Below, in pieces: positions 48,710 to 58,059 of a DNA stretch of 64,000 bases. This DNA comes from CAMEON01 sp045128275 (GTDB lineage Bacteria; Bacillota; Clostridia; Oscillospirales; CAG-272): the NCBI GenBank assembly GCA_045128275.1, contig JBGVRH010000059.1, positions 1-64,000 on the forward strand, given 5' to 3'. Under the pieces are notes generated by a model that ran no database searches, was not told the DNA's origin, and saw nothing but the letters and a program-made list of their open reading frames with translations. Each line of letters begins with the position of its first letter. The stretch's first letter is position 1. A program made the position numbers and the translations under genes.

Positions 48710-50767
48710 TTAGTGCAGTCTCGTACCCTCAGGCACGCGCTCGTCCACGAAGATGACCTGACAGCCGCAGGCGTTGTTGGTGGCGGCCAGCAGCATACCG
48801 TTGGAGGTCACGCCCGTGATACGGGTGGGAGCCAGGTTGGCCAGAACGATGATCTTCTTGCCCAGCAGCTCCTCGGCGGTGTAGTCGTGCTTGATGGAGG
48901 ACACGATGACGCGCTCGCCGATACCGTCGTTCAGGGTCAGCTTGTAGCAGGAGTGAGACTTGCGGATCTCCTGCACCTTGACGATCTTGCACACGCGGAT
49001 ATCCATCTTGCCGAACTCGTCGATGGAGACCATCTCCTCGGAAATGGGCTGGACGGGGTCAGGCTCGCCGTAGACCTTCTCCACAGGGGCGTTGGCGGCG
49101 GCCTCGGCATCGGCTACGGCCTGATCGGCGGCGATCTCCTCGGCGGTCTGCTCATAGGAGAAGTCCAGGAGACGGACGTAGCGGGCGGGGTCGATGGCGT
49201 AGAGGAAGAGGTACAGACGGGGGCCGCGCTCCTTGTCGATGAGGAGCTTGTAGACGGTCTTGAAGAAGTTGCCCTGGAGACCCTTCAGCTCCTTGTCGGG
49301 CTTGTCCTCGCCGAAGACCCGCTTGGGAATGGCGTACAGCTCGGCGTTCAGAGCGTCCAGATCGTAGCCGCCTGCGGCCAGATAGGCGTGGAGCAGGGCG
49401 ATCTCACGCTTCTCCTCGTCGGAGAGGGTGTTGTAGACCTCAAAGTTGCGGGTCTCGCGCAGTCTGTTGACCTGCTCGGGAGCGCACTGCTCCAGCCAGT
49501 ACTTGGCGCGGTCGAGACGGCCCATGAACTGCTCGGCGGTGTAGGGAGTGCCGATCTTCTCAAAGACGGTCTCCAGCATGGGGACGTTGAAGTCCACGAT
49601 GGAGCCCAGCTGCACCAGAAGACCCTGGGGCACGGTGCTGACCTCGTGACCCTCCACCACGCAGTTGTACATGATGGCGGCGTCGCGCTCGTTGCACTTG
49701 CCCGCGCGGTAGTCCTCGTACATCTTGTCGAACTCGAAGTACTGGCGCAGGATACCGTCATCGAAGCAGAAGTCGAAGGCCTTGGTGGGCTCGGTCTTGG
49801 AGTAGAGCCACAGAATGACCTCGGGCTCGTAGAGCTTGAGCATGGTGTCGGGAGTCAGATTCAGACCCGAAGAAGAGGACATCTTGCCCGCCAGACCCTT
49901 GATGCCGATGAACTCATAGCCCTGGAACAGGGGAGGCTCATAGCCGAAGATCTTCTTGGAAATCACCTTGGCATTGGAGTAGGAGCCGGTGGGCGCGGCG
50001 TGATCCTTTCCGCCGGGCTCGAAGTCAACGCCCTCGTGTCTCCAGCGCATGGGCCAGTCGATCTTCCAGCCCAGCTTGCAGTTGAAGTTCTCGGTGAAGT
50101 TGATGTGGCCGTGGTAGCCGCAACGGCAGGTGTAGTCGGCCTCGGTGCAGTCATCCGAGATGTTCTCCAGGGTGGTGAAGTCGGTGCCGCACTCGGGGCA
50201 GAAGACGGAGACGGGGGAGTACTTGGCCTTCTCGGCATCGTGCTCGGCGGCTCTCTCCTCCTCGGACTTGGTCATGTCCTTGGTCTTGAAGGAATCCAGG
50301 ATCTCAAAGATCTCCTCGCGCTTGCGGAGGGACTCGATGATGGCCTGGGTGTACGCGCCGGAACGGTACATGGATCCCTGATGGCGGTAGTCCATCTCAA
50401 TGCCGAACTTCTTCATGGACTCGGTGAACTCGGCCTTGAAATGCTCGGCGTAGTTGGCGTGACAGCCCCAAGGATCGGGCATGTCCACGTAGGGGGTACC
50501 GATGTACTTGTCGTAAGCGTCGCCCACAACGGCCTGCACGTTGGCAGGGATCTTGCGGCAACGGTCAAAGTCATCCCAGGAGAACAGAAGGCGAGCCTTC
50601 TTGCCCTGCTTCTCGATGGCCTTGCAGACAAAGAGGGAGGTGGCGATATCGCGGAAGTTACCGATATGCACCGAGCCCGAGGGGCTGATGCCCGCGGCGC
50701 AGACGTACTCTTCCTTTTCGGGGTTTCTGGCGATCACTCTCTGGGCGATCTCTTCTGACCAATGCAT
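48710..50767 (-). CDS. lysS: Class I lysyl-tRNA synthetase with C-terminal tRNA-binding domain
   Basis: 685 residues from the ATG at 50767 (AAAGGAG before it). Class I marks: the HIGH-like SGSVHIGN (about 29-36), KMSSS in GKMSSSSGL near 300, and a Zn-like CPEC...CRCG insert near 195. The core is of archaeal LysRS-I type. Residues about 581-685 form an EMAP/Trbp111-like domain, starting DEFGKMDIRVCKIVKVQEI and holding NLAPTRITGVTSNGMLLAA, normally found on MetRS. It charges tRNA-Lys. The fusion is not a frameshift artefact: one frame runs through. Confidence 0.92.
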   Translation of the reverse strand: MHWSEEIAQRVIARNPEKEEYVCAAGISPSGSVHIGNFRDIATSLFVCKAIEKQGKKARLLFSWDDFDRCRKIPANVQAVVGDAYDKYIGTPYVDMPDPWGCHANYAEHFKAEFTESMKKFGIEMDYRHQGSMYRSGAYTQAIIESLRKREEIFEILDSFKTKDMTKSEEERAAEHDAEKAKYSPVSVFCPECGTDFTTLENISDDCTEADYTCRCGYHGHINFTENFNCKLGWKIDWPMRWRHEGVDFEPGGKDHAAPTGSYSNAKVISKKIFGYEPPLFQGYEFIGIKGLAGKMSSSSGLNLTPDTMLKLYEPEVILWLYSKTEPTKAFDFCFDDGILRQYFEFDKMYEDYRAGKCNERDAAIMYNCVVEGHEVSTVPQGLLVQLGSIVDFNVPMLETVFEKIGTPYTAEQFMGRLDRAKYWLEQCAPEQVNRLRETRNFEVYNTLSDEEKREIALLHAYLAAGGYDLDALNAELYAIPKRVFGEDKPDKELKGLQGNFFKTVYKLLIDKERGPRLYLFLYAIDPARYVRLLDFSYEQTAEEIAADQAVADAEAAANAPVEKVYGEPDPVQPISEEMVSIDEFGKMDIRVCKIVKVQEIRKSHSCYKLTLNDGIGERVIVSSIKHDYTAEELLGKKIIVLANLAPTRITGVTSNGMLLAATNNACGCQVIFVDERVPEGTRLH

Positions 50768-50837
50768 AGCTGGTCTCCTTTCTCTGTATATGGCATAAAA
50801 GTTTTCAAATAAAATGTGAATGACACATAGATAATAT

Positions 50838-50866
50838 AGTATAACACATTTTTTCGCGCTTTGCAA
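50838..50866 (-). promoter_or_regulatory. Promoter for lysS
   Basis: Minus strand TTGCAA (50866-50861), 17-base spacer, TATACT (50843-50838). Confidence 0.8.
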
Positions 50867-50879
50867 GAGGATGACGCGA

Positions 50880-51097
50880 TTTTTTTGCCCTCACATAAGG
50901 AAAAAATTTGAGTGAATGCCCGTAGCTTTCGGTACATAAACACCAAATTCTCGCGCCAAACTATGATTGGACGAAAACGCCGCCGCGCGGACACGGTACC
51001 GCCCGGACGTTTCCGCCGCGGGTGCTTCGCGTACAAGCCCTCGCATACAAATCGAGGCGGTACCCACCGTACCCTTCGGAAAGGATAGGTTTCTCAC
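50880..51097 (+). other. Upstream region of the DUF378 gene, with a 9-bp inverted repeat
   Basis: No gene is seen in this part of the 330-base gap. GGTACCGCC (50995-51003) pairs with GGCGGTACC (51056-51064), and the loop is GC-rich, so a structured leader is possible. I could not match it to a known riboswitch, and no clear promoter was found. Confidence 0.4.
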
Positions 51098-51313
51098 ATG
51101 ATGATCTTGGATCGCATCGCGCTGATTGTTTCCATCATCGGCGCGCTCAACTGGGGCAGCATCGGTCTGTTCCAATTCGATCTCGTTTCTTGGGTATGCG
51201 GCGGGGCCTCCACCGTGGTCGCCCGCATCATCTATACCGTAGTCGCTCTGGCAGGCGTGTGGTGCATCTCCCTGCTCTTCCGCTCCCGCGATTACGCCCT
51301 GGAGGACCAGTAA
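51098..51313 (+). CDS. DUF378 domain membrane protein
   Basis: 71 residues with two helices (about 5-28 and 40-60) and the DUF378 core ALIVSIIGALNWGSIGLFQFDLV. Small inner-membrane family, function unknown. Two adjacent ATG codons (51098 and 51101) are possible starts; GGAAAGGATAGG lies upstream. Confidence 0.88.
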   Translation: MMILDRIALIVSIIGALNWGSIGLFQFDLVSWVCGGASTVVARIIYTVVALAGVWCISLLFRSRDYALEDQ

Positions 51314-51327
51314 GCCTCCCGCCCCGA

Positions 51328-51360
51328 CCGCCGTCCGCCTTTCGCGGATGGCGGTTTTTT
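51328..51360 (+). terminator. Intrinsic terminator of the DUF378 gene
   Basis: CCGCCGTCCGC/GCGGATGGCGG (one mismatched pair) followed by TTTTTT. Confidence 0.88.
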
Positions 51361-51368
51361 GTGTGGAG

Positions 51369-51582
51369 TTCAAATTGCAGTTTATGGGGAACGAGGGGCT
51401 CTGCCCCTGACCCCCGCTTAAACCCTTCTTGAAAGAAGGGTTTAAGAATCCCAAGAACTTTCAAAAAGGCATTGACAAGCCAAAAGATTTGACAGTGGGA
51501 AGCATAGGGGAACCCCCCATGGGGCCCCTTCCCCATTGGTATCGGCATGGTTATTTACCTCACCGACAAACCCCAATTTGAA
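51369..51582 (+). repeat. Dispersed intergenic element, copy 6
   Basis: Starts TTCAAATTGCAGTTTATGGG and ends CCGACAAACCCCAATTTGAA. It shares its interior with copy 2 in the opposite orientation: AACGAGGGG near the left end, an AAACCCTTCTT/AAGAAGGGTTT hairpin, CTTTCAAAAA, and ATGGGGCCCCTTCCCCATTG (51520-51539). It takes up most of the 328-base gap before ftsH. Confidence 0.72.
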
Positions 51583-51590
51583 GACCCGAC

Positions 51591-51625
51591 AAAAAACAGC
51601 CGACGGACGCACATCCATCGGCTGT
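51591..51625 (-). terminator. Intrinsic terminator of ftsH
   Basis: Minus-strand stem ACAGCCGATGGA/TCCGTCGGCTGT (one G-U pair) followed by TTTTTT. Confidence 0.88.
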
Positions 51626-51641
51626 TGTGATTCAGTTGCGA

Positions 51642-53828
51642 TCAGTCCTTATCCTCGGGACGGTTGTAATCGAAGGGATTCTCACCGCCGTTGTTCTCGG
51701 GGCTGTAGTCGAAGGGGTTGGCCTTGCTGTCGTCCGACTTGGACTCCTCGGCGGGGGTCTCGGATGCCTCGGACTTCTTGCTCTTCTCGGCGGCCTTCTT
51801 CTTCTCGTTGGCCTCGCGGGAAGCCCGCTCCTTCTCGGCGGCGATCTCCTCGATCATCTCCACGGTAACGTACTCGTTCTCCATGACGGCCTTGAACTGG
51901 TCGCCGTCCATGTCCTCGTGACCCAAGAGGTACTCCGCGATGAAGTGGAGCTTACCGATGTGGGTAGCCAGCAGGGACTTGGCGCGGTCGTAGGCCTCGG
52001 AAATGATGGCGTGGATCTCCTCGTCGATCACCGCGGCCATAGCCTCGGAGTAGTCGGCGTTGGAGGAGAAGTCACGGCCCAGGAACACCTCGTTCTGATC
52101 CGAGCCGAAGCGGCGGGGACCCAGCTTATCCGACATACCGAAGAGGGTGACCATGCGCTTGGCGGTCTCGGTGGCATGCTGGATATCCGAGTAGGCACCG
52201 CTGGTGACGTCCCCGAAGATGATCTCTTCGGCGGCACGTCCGCCCAGGCCCATGGCGATCTCGTTCTTGTAGTCCTGCTTGTACATCTGGTAGCGATCCG
52301 CCTCGGGACGGAAGCTGGTGTAGCCCAAAGCACCCCGGCCCGTGGGGACGATGGTGATCATGTGGACGGGATCGCAGCCCACCAGGTAGCCCACCACGGC
52401 GTGACCCGCCTCGTGGTACGCGGTGTTCTTCTTCTCGGCGTCGCTCATGACGTTGGTCTTCTTCTTGGGACCCATGATGATCTTGTTCAGGGCATCCTCG
52501 ATCTCCTCCATGCCGATGAGGCTCTTGTTGTGTCGGGCAGACAGCAGAGCGGCCTCGTTGAGGAGGTTAGCCAGGTCGGCACCCGTAAAGCCTACGGTGA
52601 TCTTGGCCACGCGGGCGAGATCCACACCGGGCTCCAGGGGCTTGTTGCGGGCGTGAACCTTCAGAATGTCCTCGCGTCCCTTGAGGTTGGGGCGGTTGAC
52701 CTGGATCTGACGGTCGAAGCGGCCGGGACGGAGCAGTGCGGGATCCAGGACGTCGGCGCGGTTGGTGGCGGCGATGACCACGATGCCCTCGTGAGAGCCG
52801 AAGCCGTCCATCTCCACCAGCAGCTGGTTCAGGGTCTGCTCGCGCTCGTCGTGACCGCCGCCCAGACCTGTGCCTCTCTGGCGGCCGACGGCATCGATCT
52901 CGTCGATGAAGATGATGGCCGATCCTGCCTTGCGGGCGGTATCGAACAGGTCGCGGACACGGGACGCGCCCACGCCCACGTACATCTCCACGAAGTCGGA
53001 GCCCGAGATGGAGAAGAAGGGAACGCCTGCCTCGCCTGCCACAGCCTTTGCAAGGAGGGTCTTACCCGTACCGGGAGGGCCCATGAGCAGAACGCCATGG
53101 GGAATGCGCGCGCCCAGACGGGCGAACTTGGTGGGAGCCTTGAGGTAATCCACGATCTCCACCAGCTCTTCCTTTTCCTCGTCAGCGCCGGCTACGTCGC
53201 GGAAGGTGATCTTGTTCTTGTCATCGGTAGGCATCTTGACGTGGGCCTTACCGAAGCCGCCCATCTTGGCACCGCCGGGGCCGCCGTTCTGCATCATCTT
53301 CTTCATGGCGAAGTAGTACAGAGCGATGAGGGCCACCACCACCAGGATGGCGGGGATGAAGGAGACCCACCAGGGGAAGCTGTTGGCGGGGCGGATGTCG
53401 TAGCTGTCCAGGATGCCCACGCCGTTGCCCGCCTTGGCCTGCTCCACCGACAGCTGGTCGATGTAGGTCAGTCGGGAGGCGGAGATGTCCGCCAGCTTGA
53501 TCTGCTTGTTGTCACCCAGCTTCAGCTCCACGCCCTCGGGAAGGGTGTAGTCCACGTTCCCCTCGCTGTCGGTGGGGAAGGTGACGATATTTCCCTGGGT
53601 ATCCAGGAAATTACCGCTTGCGTCCCGCTCAAAGAGGCGGTAGATGAGGTAGCCTCTGCTGTAATCGATGGTATAGGTAGCCACGTCACCCTCCACCAGG
53701 GAGGCGACGAAATCCGCCTCGGTGACCTTCTCCTGCCCGCCCGTGGTACTGCGGTAGAACAGCGCGATGGCGCCGATCAGCACGGCGATGGCCAGGGCGT
53801 AGCCGAGAAAGAGTTTGAAATTCTTCAT
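51642..53828 (-). CDS. ftsH: ATP-dependent zinc metalloprotease FtsH
   Basis: 728 residues from the ATG at 53828 (TTGGAGGATATA before it). N-terminal helix (about 7-24), outside domain (25-150), second helix (155-174), AAA module with Walker A GPPGTGKT (250-257) and Walker B IIFIDEID (305-312), then the zinc site HEAGH (472-476). The tail is acidic with two NPFDY repeats. It degrades membrane and unstable cytosolic proteins. Conserved neighbour of hpt and tilS in Firmicutes. Confidence 0.97.
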   Translation of the reverse strand: MKNFKLFLGYALAIAVLIGAIALFYRSTTGGQEKVTEADFVASLVEGDVATYTIDYSRGYLIYRLFERDASGNFLDTQGNIVTFPTDSEGNVDYTLPEGVELKLGDNKQIKLADISASRLTYIDQLSVEQAKAGNGVGILDSYDIRPANSFPWWVSFIPAILVVVALIALYYFAMKKMMQNGGPGGAKMGGFGKAHVKMPTDDKNKITFRDVAGADEEKEELVEIVDYLKAPTKFARLGARIPHGVLLMGPPGTGKTLLAKAVAGEAGVPFFSISGSDFVEMYVGVGASRVRDLFDTARKAGSAIIFIDEIDAVGRQRGTGLGGGHDEREQTLNQLLVEMDGFGSHEGIVVIAATNRADVLDPALLRPGRFDRQIQVNRPNLKGREDILKVHARNKPLEPGVDLARVAKITVGFTGADLANLLNEAALLSARHNKSLIGMEEIEDALNKIIMGPKKKTNVMSDAEKKNTAYHEAGHAVVGYLVGCDPVHMITIVPTGRGALGYTSFRPEADRYQMYKQDYKNEIAMGLGGRAAEEIIFGDVTSGAYSDIQHATETAKRMVTLFGMSDKLGPRRFGSDQNEVFLGRDFSSNADYSEAMAAVIDEEIHAIISEAYDRAKSLLATHIGKLHFIAEYLLGHEDMDGDQFKAVMENEYVTVEMIEEIAAEKERASREANEKKKAAEKSKKSEASETPAEESKSDDSKANPFDYSPENNGGENPFDYNRPEDKD

Positions 53829-53928
53829 TATATCCTCCAATCGTTGCCGAAATTTGTTATCTGGCAGGCTTGGCGGGCCTGCTCTCCATACGCGCGGCCC
53901 TTTGTGAGGCCGCGGAAATGACACAGTG

Positions 53929-53943
53929 TTAAGTATAACACAC
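53929..53943 (-). promoter_or_regulatory. Possible extended -10 promoter for ftsH
   Basis: Minus strand TGTTATACT gives TG-n-TATACT in the 184-base gap between hpt and ftsH; no good -35 is seen. Confidence 0.4.
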
Positions 53944-54012
53944 GACTATGAATTTTCTATGAAATCCATTTTATATTCCCGTGAAAGTTTTTCCACAGGG
54001 AATCGAGTAGCC

Positions 54013-54582
54013 TTACTTTTCGTAGACCTCTCTCCTGAGAACACCCACGAAGGGGAGGTTGCGGTACTTCTCGTCGTAGTCCAGTCCAAAGCCGATGACG
54101 AATTCGTCGGGGATGGTGGCACCGCAGAAGTCGGGCACGAATTCCACCTCGCGGCGGGAGGGCTTATCCAACAGGGTGCAGGTGCGCACGCTGTGGGCGT
54201 TGCGGTTCTTGAGAAGCTGGGTCAGACGGGACAGGGTGCGGCCCGAGTCTATGATATCCTCCACAACCAGAAGGTCAATATCCTGGAGATCATCCCGCTT
54301 GAGATCCAGGGAGATCTTGATCTCACCCGAGGTCTTGGTACCCGCGCCGTAGGAGGAGACCTTCATGAATTCCAGCTCCAGGGGCAGGGGCAGACGCTTC
54401 ATCAGCTCGGCGGCGAAGGGCATAGAGCCCTTGAGGATGACCACCATGACCAGACGGCGGTTGCTGTCCTTGTAGGTGTCCAGGATTTCGGCGGCCAGGC
54501 GGTCGCAGATGGCGGCGATCTCCTGCTCGGAGACCAGGGTTCTGGCGCAATCGTTGTAGATGGCTGGCATGTTATTTTCCAT
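54013..54582 (-). CDS. hpt: Hypoxanthine phosphoribosyltransferase
   Basis: 189 residues. PRPP loop VVEDIIDSGRTLSRL near 105-120, the Lys-Gly of VILKGSMPFAAEL and the late motif IPDEFVIGFGLDYDEKYRNLP are all present. It salvages hypoxanthine (and usually guanine) to IMP/GMP. The ATG at 54582 has GAAAGGA at a long spacing; a second ATG 12 bases later is possible. Firmicutes order tilS-hpt-ftsH. Confidence 0.95.
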   Translation of the reverse strand: MENNMPAIYNDCARTLVSEQEIAAICDRLAAEILDTYKDSNRRLVMVVILKGSMPFAAELMKRLPLPLELEFMKVSSYGAGTKTSGEIKISLDLKRDDLQDIDLLVVEDIIDSGRTLSRLTQLLKNRNAHSVRTCTLLDKPSRREVEFVPDFCGATIPDEFVIGFGLDYDEKYRNLPFVGVLRREVYEK

Positions 54583-54614
54583 GGTATGTAGTATGTCCTT
54601 TCACGGAATGAAAA

Positions 54615-56048
54615 TTACAGGGAATGGCGGTCTCGGGGATACCGAACCGTGATCCGCAGGCAGGGACCCTCCTCGGGGGTAGGGTATCCGTCCCGATAGA
54701 CGGCGCGGGGGTACCACAGGGGCGATCCGTCGGGCAGACAGATCAGGGGAATACGATCTCGGTGGTGGAGGGGAATGCCCTTTTCGTTCAGAACCTTTTT
54801 CAGTTTCTTGTGCATCCCGTGGGAGAGGATGATATCCCCCTCCTGCCGTTTTCGTGCCAGCAGGGGCGTGGGAAGCTCGGCGGGGAACACCGCAGAGGCG
54901 TAGACGTCGTAGCCCTTGGCAGGGGGCAGAGGTGTGTCGGCATGCTCCACCGTGACCGAGAAGCCCGAGGCCAGAAGCGTCTCTCCCTCGGCCAGGGGCA
55001 CGGGCTCGTCGGAGAGGGGAGGCAGGCTTGCTTCCTCGGCGGGGAGCATATACAGGAACTCACCCCGCACCACCGCGCGGATGCCGCCGGGGAGATCCAG
55101 TCCCGATTCGGGAATGGCCTTGCGCCCCAGCTCCAAAAGCGCGTGCAGCTGGACGGAGGACAAAAACAGCTCGGTTTCGGCACCCCGATGGTGCAGACGC
55201 AGGGTATTCCGGTAGAGCACCATGAGCATCCGCTTGGAGAGGGAAGGACTGAAATGCTCCAGATCCGATAGGGACACGGCCTCGCCTCCGGGGGCGACGG
55301 TGCGGCCCACGCTTTGCTCGGCCTGATACCACAGGTAATCCTCGTCCTCCTCCGCGGCGTGAGCCATGCGAGCGGCGGCGCGCTGGGGGGCGTCCTCGCC
55401 CGCGATCGCCTCCAGCTCGGGGATGACGGTATGGCGGATACGGTTGCGGATGCAATGATCCTCCAGGTTGGTGGAGTCGGTGACGAAGTCCAGGGAAAGC
55501 TCCTCGCAGGCGGCCAGGATGTCCCGCTTGGTAAAGTCCAGGAGGGGACGGTGAACCAGCTTGATCTGCCTGTCGGTCCAGTATCCCAGCATACGGGTGG
55601 TGGGAATGCCGCGCATGCCCCGCGTGCCGCTTCCGCGGATGAGCTGGGCCAGTACGGTTTCCAGATTGTCGTCGGCGTGGTGAGCGGTCAGGAGGATCCC
55701 GATCCCCCTCTCGTCCATGACCCGTCCGAAGAAACCGTACCGCGCTCTGCGGGCGACGGTCTCCATGCTCTCCCCGGTCTCCTCAGCCATGGTGGGGATA
55801 TTCACCCGCTCACAGATCAGCTCCACGCCAAGACCTTCGCAGACCTTGCGGCAGAAGGCCTCGTCGCGGTCAGCCTCCTCCCCGCGGATGCCGTGGTGGA
55901 GGTGGAGGGCGATCACATGGCTGCGTCCGTCCTCCCCAAGCCGCTCCAAAAGGGCGCGGACAGTCAGCTCCAGCAGGAGTCTGGAATCCGCGCCGCCCGA
56001 GAAGGCGACGGCGTATGAGGGGGAGTCGGGAAGGGTGAAGGGAAGCAT
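54615..56048 (-). CDS. tilS: tRNA(Ile)-lysidine synthase
   Basis: 477 residues. PP-loop SGGADS (17-22), HHGIRGEEADRDE and GESMETVARRARYGFF are family marks; the C-terminal TilS domain ends with KKLKKVLNEKGIPLHHRDRIP. It converts C34 of the AUA-reading tRNA-Ile to lysidine, an essential step. It lies 30 bases after dnaB. Confidence 0.94.
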   Translation of the reverse strand: MLPFTLPDSPSYAVAFSGGADSRLLLELTVRALLERLGEDGRSHVIALHLHHGIRGEEADRDEAFCRKVCEGLGVELICERVNIPTMAEETGESMETVARRARYGFFGRVMDERGIGILLTAHHADDNLETVLAQLIRGSGTRGMRGIPTTRMLGYWTDRQIKLVHRPLLDFTKRDILAACEELSLDFVTDSTNLEDHCIRNRIRHTVIPELEAIAGEDAPQRAAARMAHAAEEDEDYLWYQAEQSVGRTVAPGGEAVSLSDLEHFSPSLSKRMLMVLYRNTLRLHHRGAETELFLSSVQLHALLELGRKAIPESGLDLPGGIRAVVRGEFLYMLPAEEASLPPLSDEPVPLAEGETLLASGFSVTVEHADTPLPPAKGYDVYASAVFPAELPTPLLARKRQEGDIILSHGMHKKLKKVLNEKGIPLHHRDRIPLICLPDGSPLWYPRAVYRDGYPTPEEGPCLRITVRYPRDRHSL

Positions 56049-56078
56049 AATGTTATCCTTATATCAATATGCGTGAGG

Positions 56079-57452
56079 TCAGGAGGGGATCTGACTCTCG
56101 TCCGCCAGGGTGCGGAACTTGGTGTAGCGGCCTACCCAGCCCATCTTGACGGTGCCGGTGGAGCCGTGACGGTTCTTGGCGATGATGACCTCGGCGATGG
56201 AGGCGGCGGCATCCGAGTTGGGGTCGGAGGACTCGTTGGTCTTGTAGTACTCGTCGCGGTAGAGGAAGAGAACCACGTCGGCGTCCTGCTCGATGGATCC
56301 CGATTCACGGAGGTCGGACATCATAGGCCGCTTGTCGTTACGGGACTCGGGGCCTCGGGACAGCTGGGAGCAGCAGATGACGGGGACGTTCAGCTCCTTG
56401 GCCATGAGCTTCATGGCACGGGAGATCTCGGCCACCTCCTGGACACGGTTATCGTTGCGGCTGTCGCCCTGCATGAGCTGGAGGTAGTCGATGACCACCA
56501 GGCCAAGGTTCTTGACGCGGCGGAGCTTGGCCTTCATGCCCGTGGCGGTGATGCCAGCGGTATCGTCAATGAGAATATCGCACTTGGCCAGTCGGGAGGT
56601 GGCGATGGCGATGTTCTCCCAGTCCTCGTCCTTCAGCTCGCCGGTACGCATGGCGTAGCTATCCACCATGGCCTCGGAGGAGATGATACGGTTGACCAGC
56701 TGCTCGGCGGACATCTCGAGAGAGAACATGCACACCGTCTTGCCGGTGAGGGCAGCCACGTTGGTACCGATGTTCAGACAGAAGGAGGTCTTTCCCATAC
56801 CGGGACGGGCACCCACCAGAATGAGGTCGGACTTACCCATACCCGCCAGCACTCGATCCAGCCCCGAAAAGCCGGTGGAGGTACCCTGGGAGGCTTCCTT
56901 ATCGGTGTTCAGCTCGTGGAGGTGGGCGTAGACGTCCCCGATGACCTCGCGGATGTGGCGGAAGTTCTTGGTGTCCTTGCCCTGGGCGATGGCGAAGATC
57001 TTGTTCTCGGCGGAGTCCAGCACGTGAGCCACGTCGTCCTGCTCGGAGTAGGCCACGTCGGTGACCTCCTCGCAAGCCCCGATGAGCTGACGGAGGACGC
57101 TCTTGTCCTTGACGATGCGGGCATAGTCCTTGACGTTGAGGGCATTGGGAACCACCTCGGCGATGGTGCGGATGTACTGCTCACCGCCCGACTTGGTATA
57201 GATGCCCTTCTGCACCAGCATATCGATGAGGGTGACCACGTCGATATCGCGGCTGGTGAGGAACAGCTCGTGCATGGCGGCATAGATCTGCTGATGCTCC
57301 TCCATGTAGAAGTCGGTCACCGCCACCAGATCCGCCACCTCGTTGAAGGACTCGGGATCCACCAGCACAGCACCCAGCAGGGACTGCTCGGCGATGAGGG
57401 AGAAGGGTAGCTTGCGTACCAGAGAATCGGATGCGTTTGCGTTATCGTTCAT
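56079..57452 (-). CDS. dnaB: Replicative DNA helicase DnaB
   Basis: 457 residues. N-terminal helical domain (15-115), linker, RecA-like domain with Walker A GARPGMGKT (214-222), NLGLVVIDYLQLMQG (Walker B) and SRGPESRNDKRP with the arginine finger region. It unwinds DNA ahead of the replisome. No intein is present. It lies in the rplI-dnaB order of Firmicutes. Confidence 0.96.
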   Translation of the reverse strand: MNDNANASDSLVRKLPFSLIAEQSLLGAVLVDPESFNEVADLVAVTDFYMEEHQQIYAAMHELFLTSRDIDVVTLIDMLVQKGIYTKSGGEQYIRTIAEVVPNALNVKDYARIVKDKSVLRQLIGACEEVTDVAYSEQDDVAHVLDSAENKIFAIAQGKDTKNFRHIREVIGDVYAHLHELNTDKEASQGTSTGFSGLDRVLAGMGKSDLILVGARPGMGKTSFCLNIGTNVAALTGKTVCMFSLEMSAEQLVNRIISSEAMVDSYAMRTGELKDEDWENIAIATSRLAKCDILIDDTAGITATGMKAKLRRVKNLGLVVIDYLQLMQGDSRNDNRVQEVAEISRAMKLMAKELNVPVICCSQLSRGPESRNDKRPMMSDLRESGSIEQDADVVLFLYRDEYYKTNESSDPNSDAAASIAEVIIAKNRHGSTGTVKMGWVGRYTKFRTLADESQIPS

Positions 57453-57564
57453 AATTTTCCGTATCCTTTGCTTGGGAAGGGGGGATTCCCCTGCTTTTTG
57501 CGGGATCCTCCAATCAAGGATCCTATGTAGCGGCGGCGATCAGCCGCCACGGGTCCGGGACGTC

Positions 57565-58008
57565 TCAGTTACAGACCAGCACGTGAACCTTGCCGACAAT
57601 GTCGGTGTAGAGCTTGACGTCCAGGTCATACTTGCCGTAGGCGCGGATGGGATCCGAGAGCTGGATCTTGCGCTTGTCAACGGTGATGCCGTACTCCTTC
57701 TGGAGCTGCTCGGCGATATCCTTGGCGGTGATGGAGCCGTAGAGACGGCCGTCAGCCCCCGAGGAGGCGGGGATCTTCACCAGGATGGTGTCCAGCTTGG
57801 CGGCCAGAGCCTTGGCCTCGGCGGTCTCCACCTCGATCTTATGCTTGATGGAGGCCTCGCGGCCCTTGATCTCGTTCATGACCTTGGCGTCAGCCTCAAC
57901 GGCCAGCTTGCGGGGGAGGAGGAAATTGCGGGCGTATCCGTCGGATACGTTGATGACATCGTTCTTCTTTCCTTGACCCTTAACGTCAGCGAGCAATACT
58001 ACTTTCAT
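57565..58008 (-). CDS. rplI: 50S ribosomal protein L9
   Basis: 147 residues, standard. N-terminal rRNA-binding lobe MKVVLLADVKGQGKKNDVINVSDGYARNFLLP, long connecting helix and C-terminal lobe. Between gdpP and dnaB as in most Firmicutes. Confidence 0.96.
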   Translation of the reverse strand: MKVVLLADVKGQGKKNDVINVSDGYARNFLLPRKLAVEADAKVMNEIKGREASIKHKIEVETAEAKALAAKLDTILVKIPASSGADGRLYGSITAKDIAEQLQKEYGITVDKRKIQLSDPIRAYGKYDLDVKLYTDIVGKVHVLVCN

Positions 58009-58059
58009 GATGGGATTTCCTTTCTGTGTATGGGAGATGATTTTTTTGTTGGGTTGGAT

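Noticed and set aside
50768..50866. A T-box leader of lysS (and likewise of proS at 30069-30110)
   Set aside because: Promoters lie within about 75 bases of the start codons, leaving no room for a T-box.
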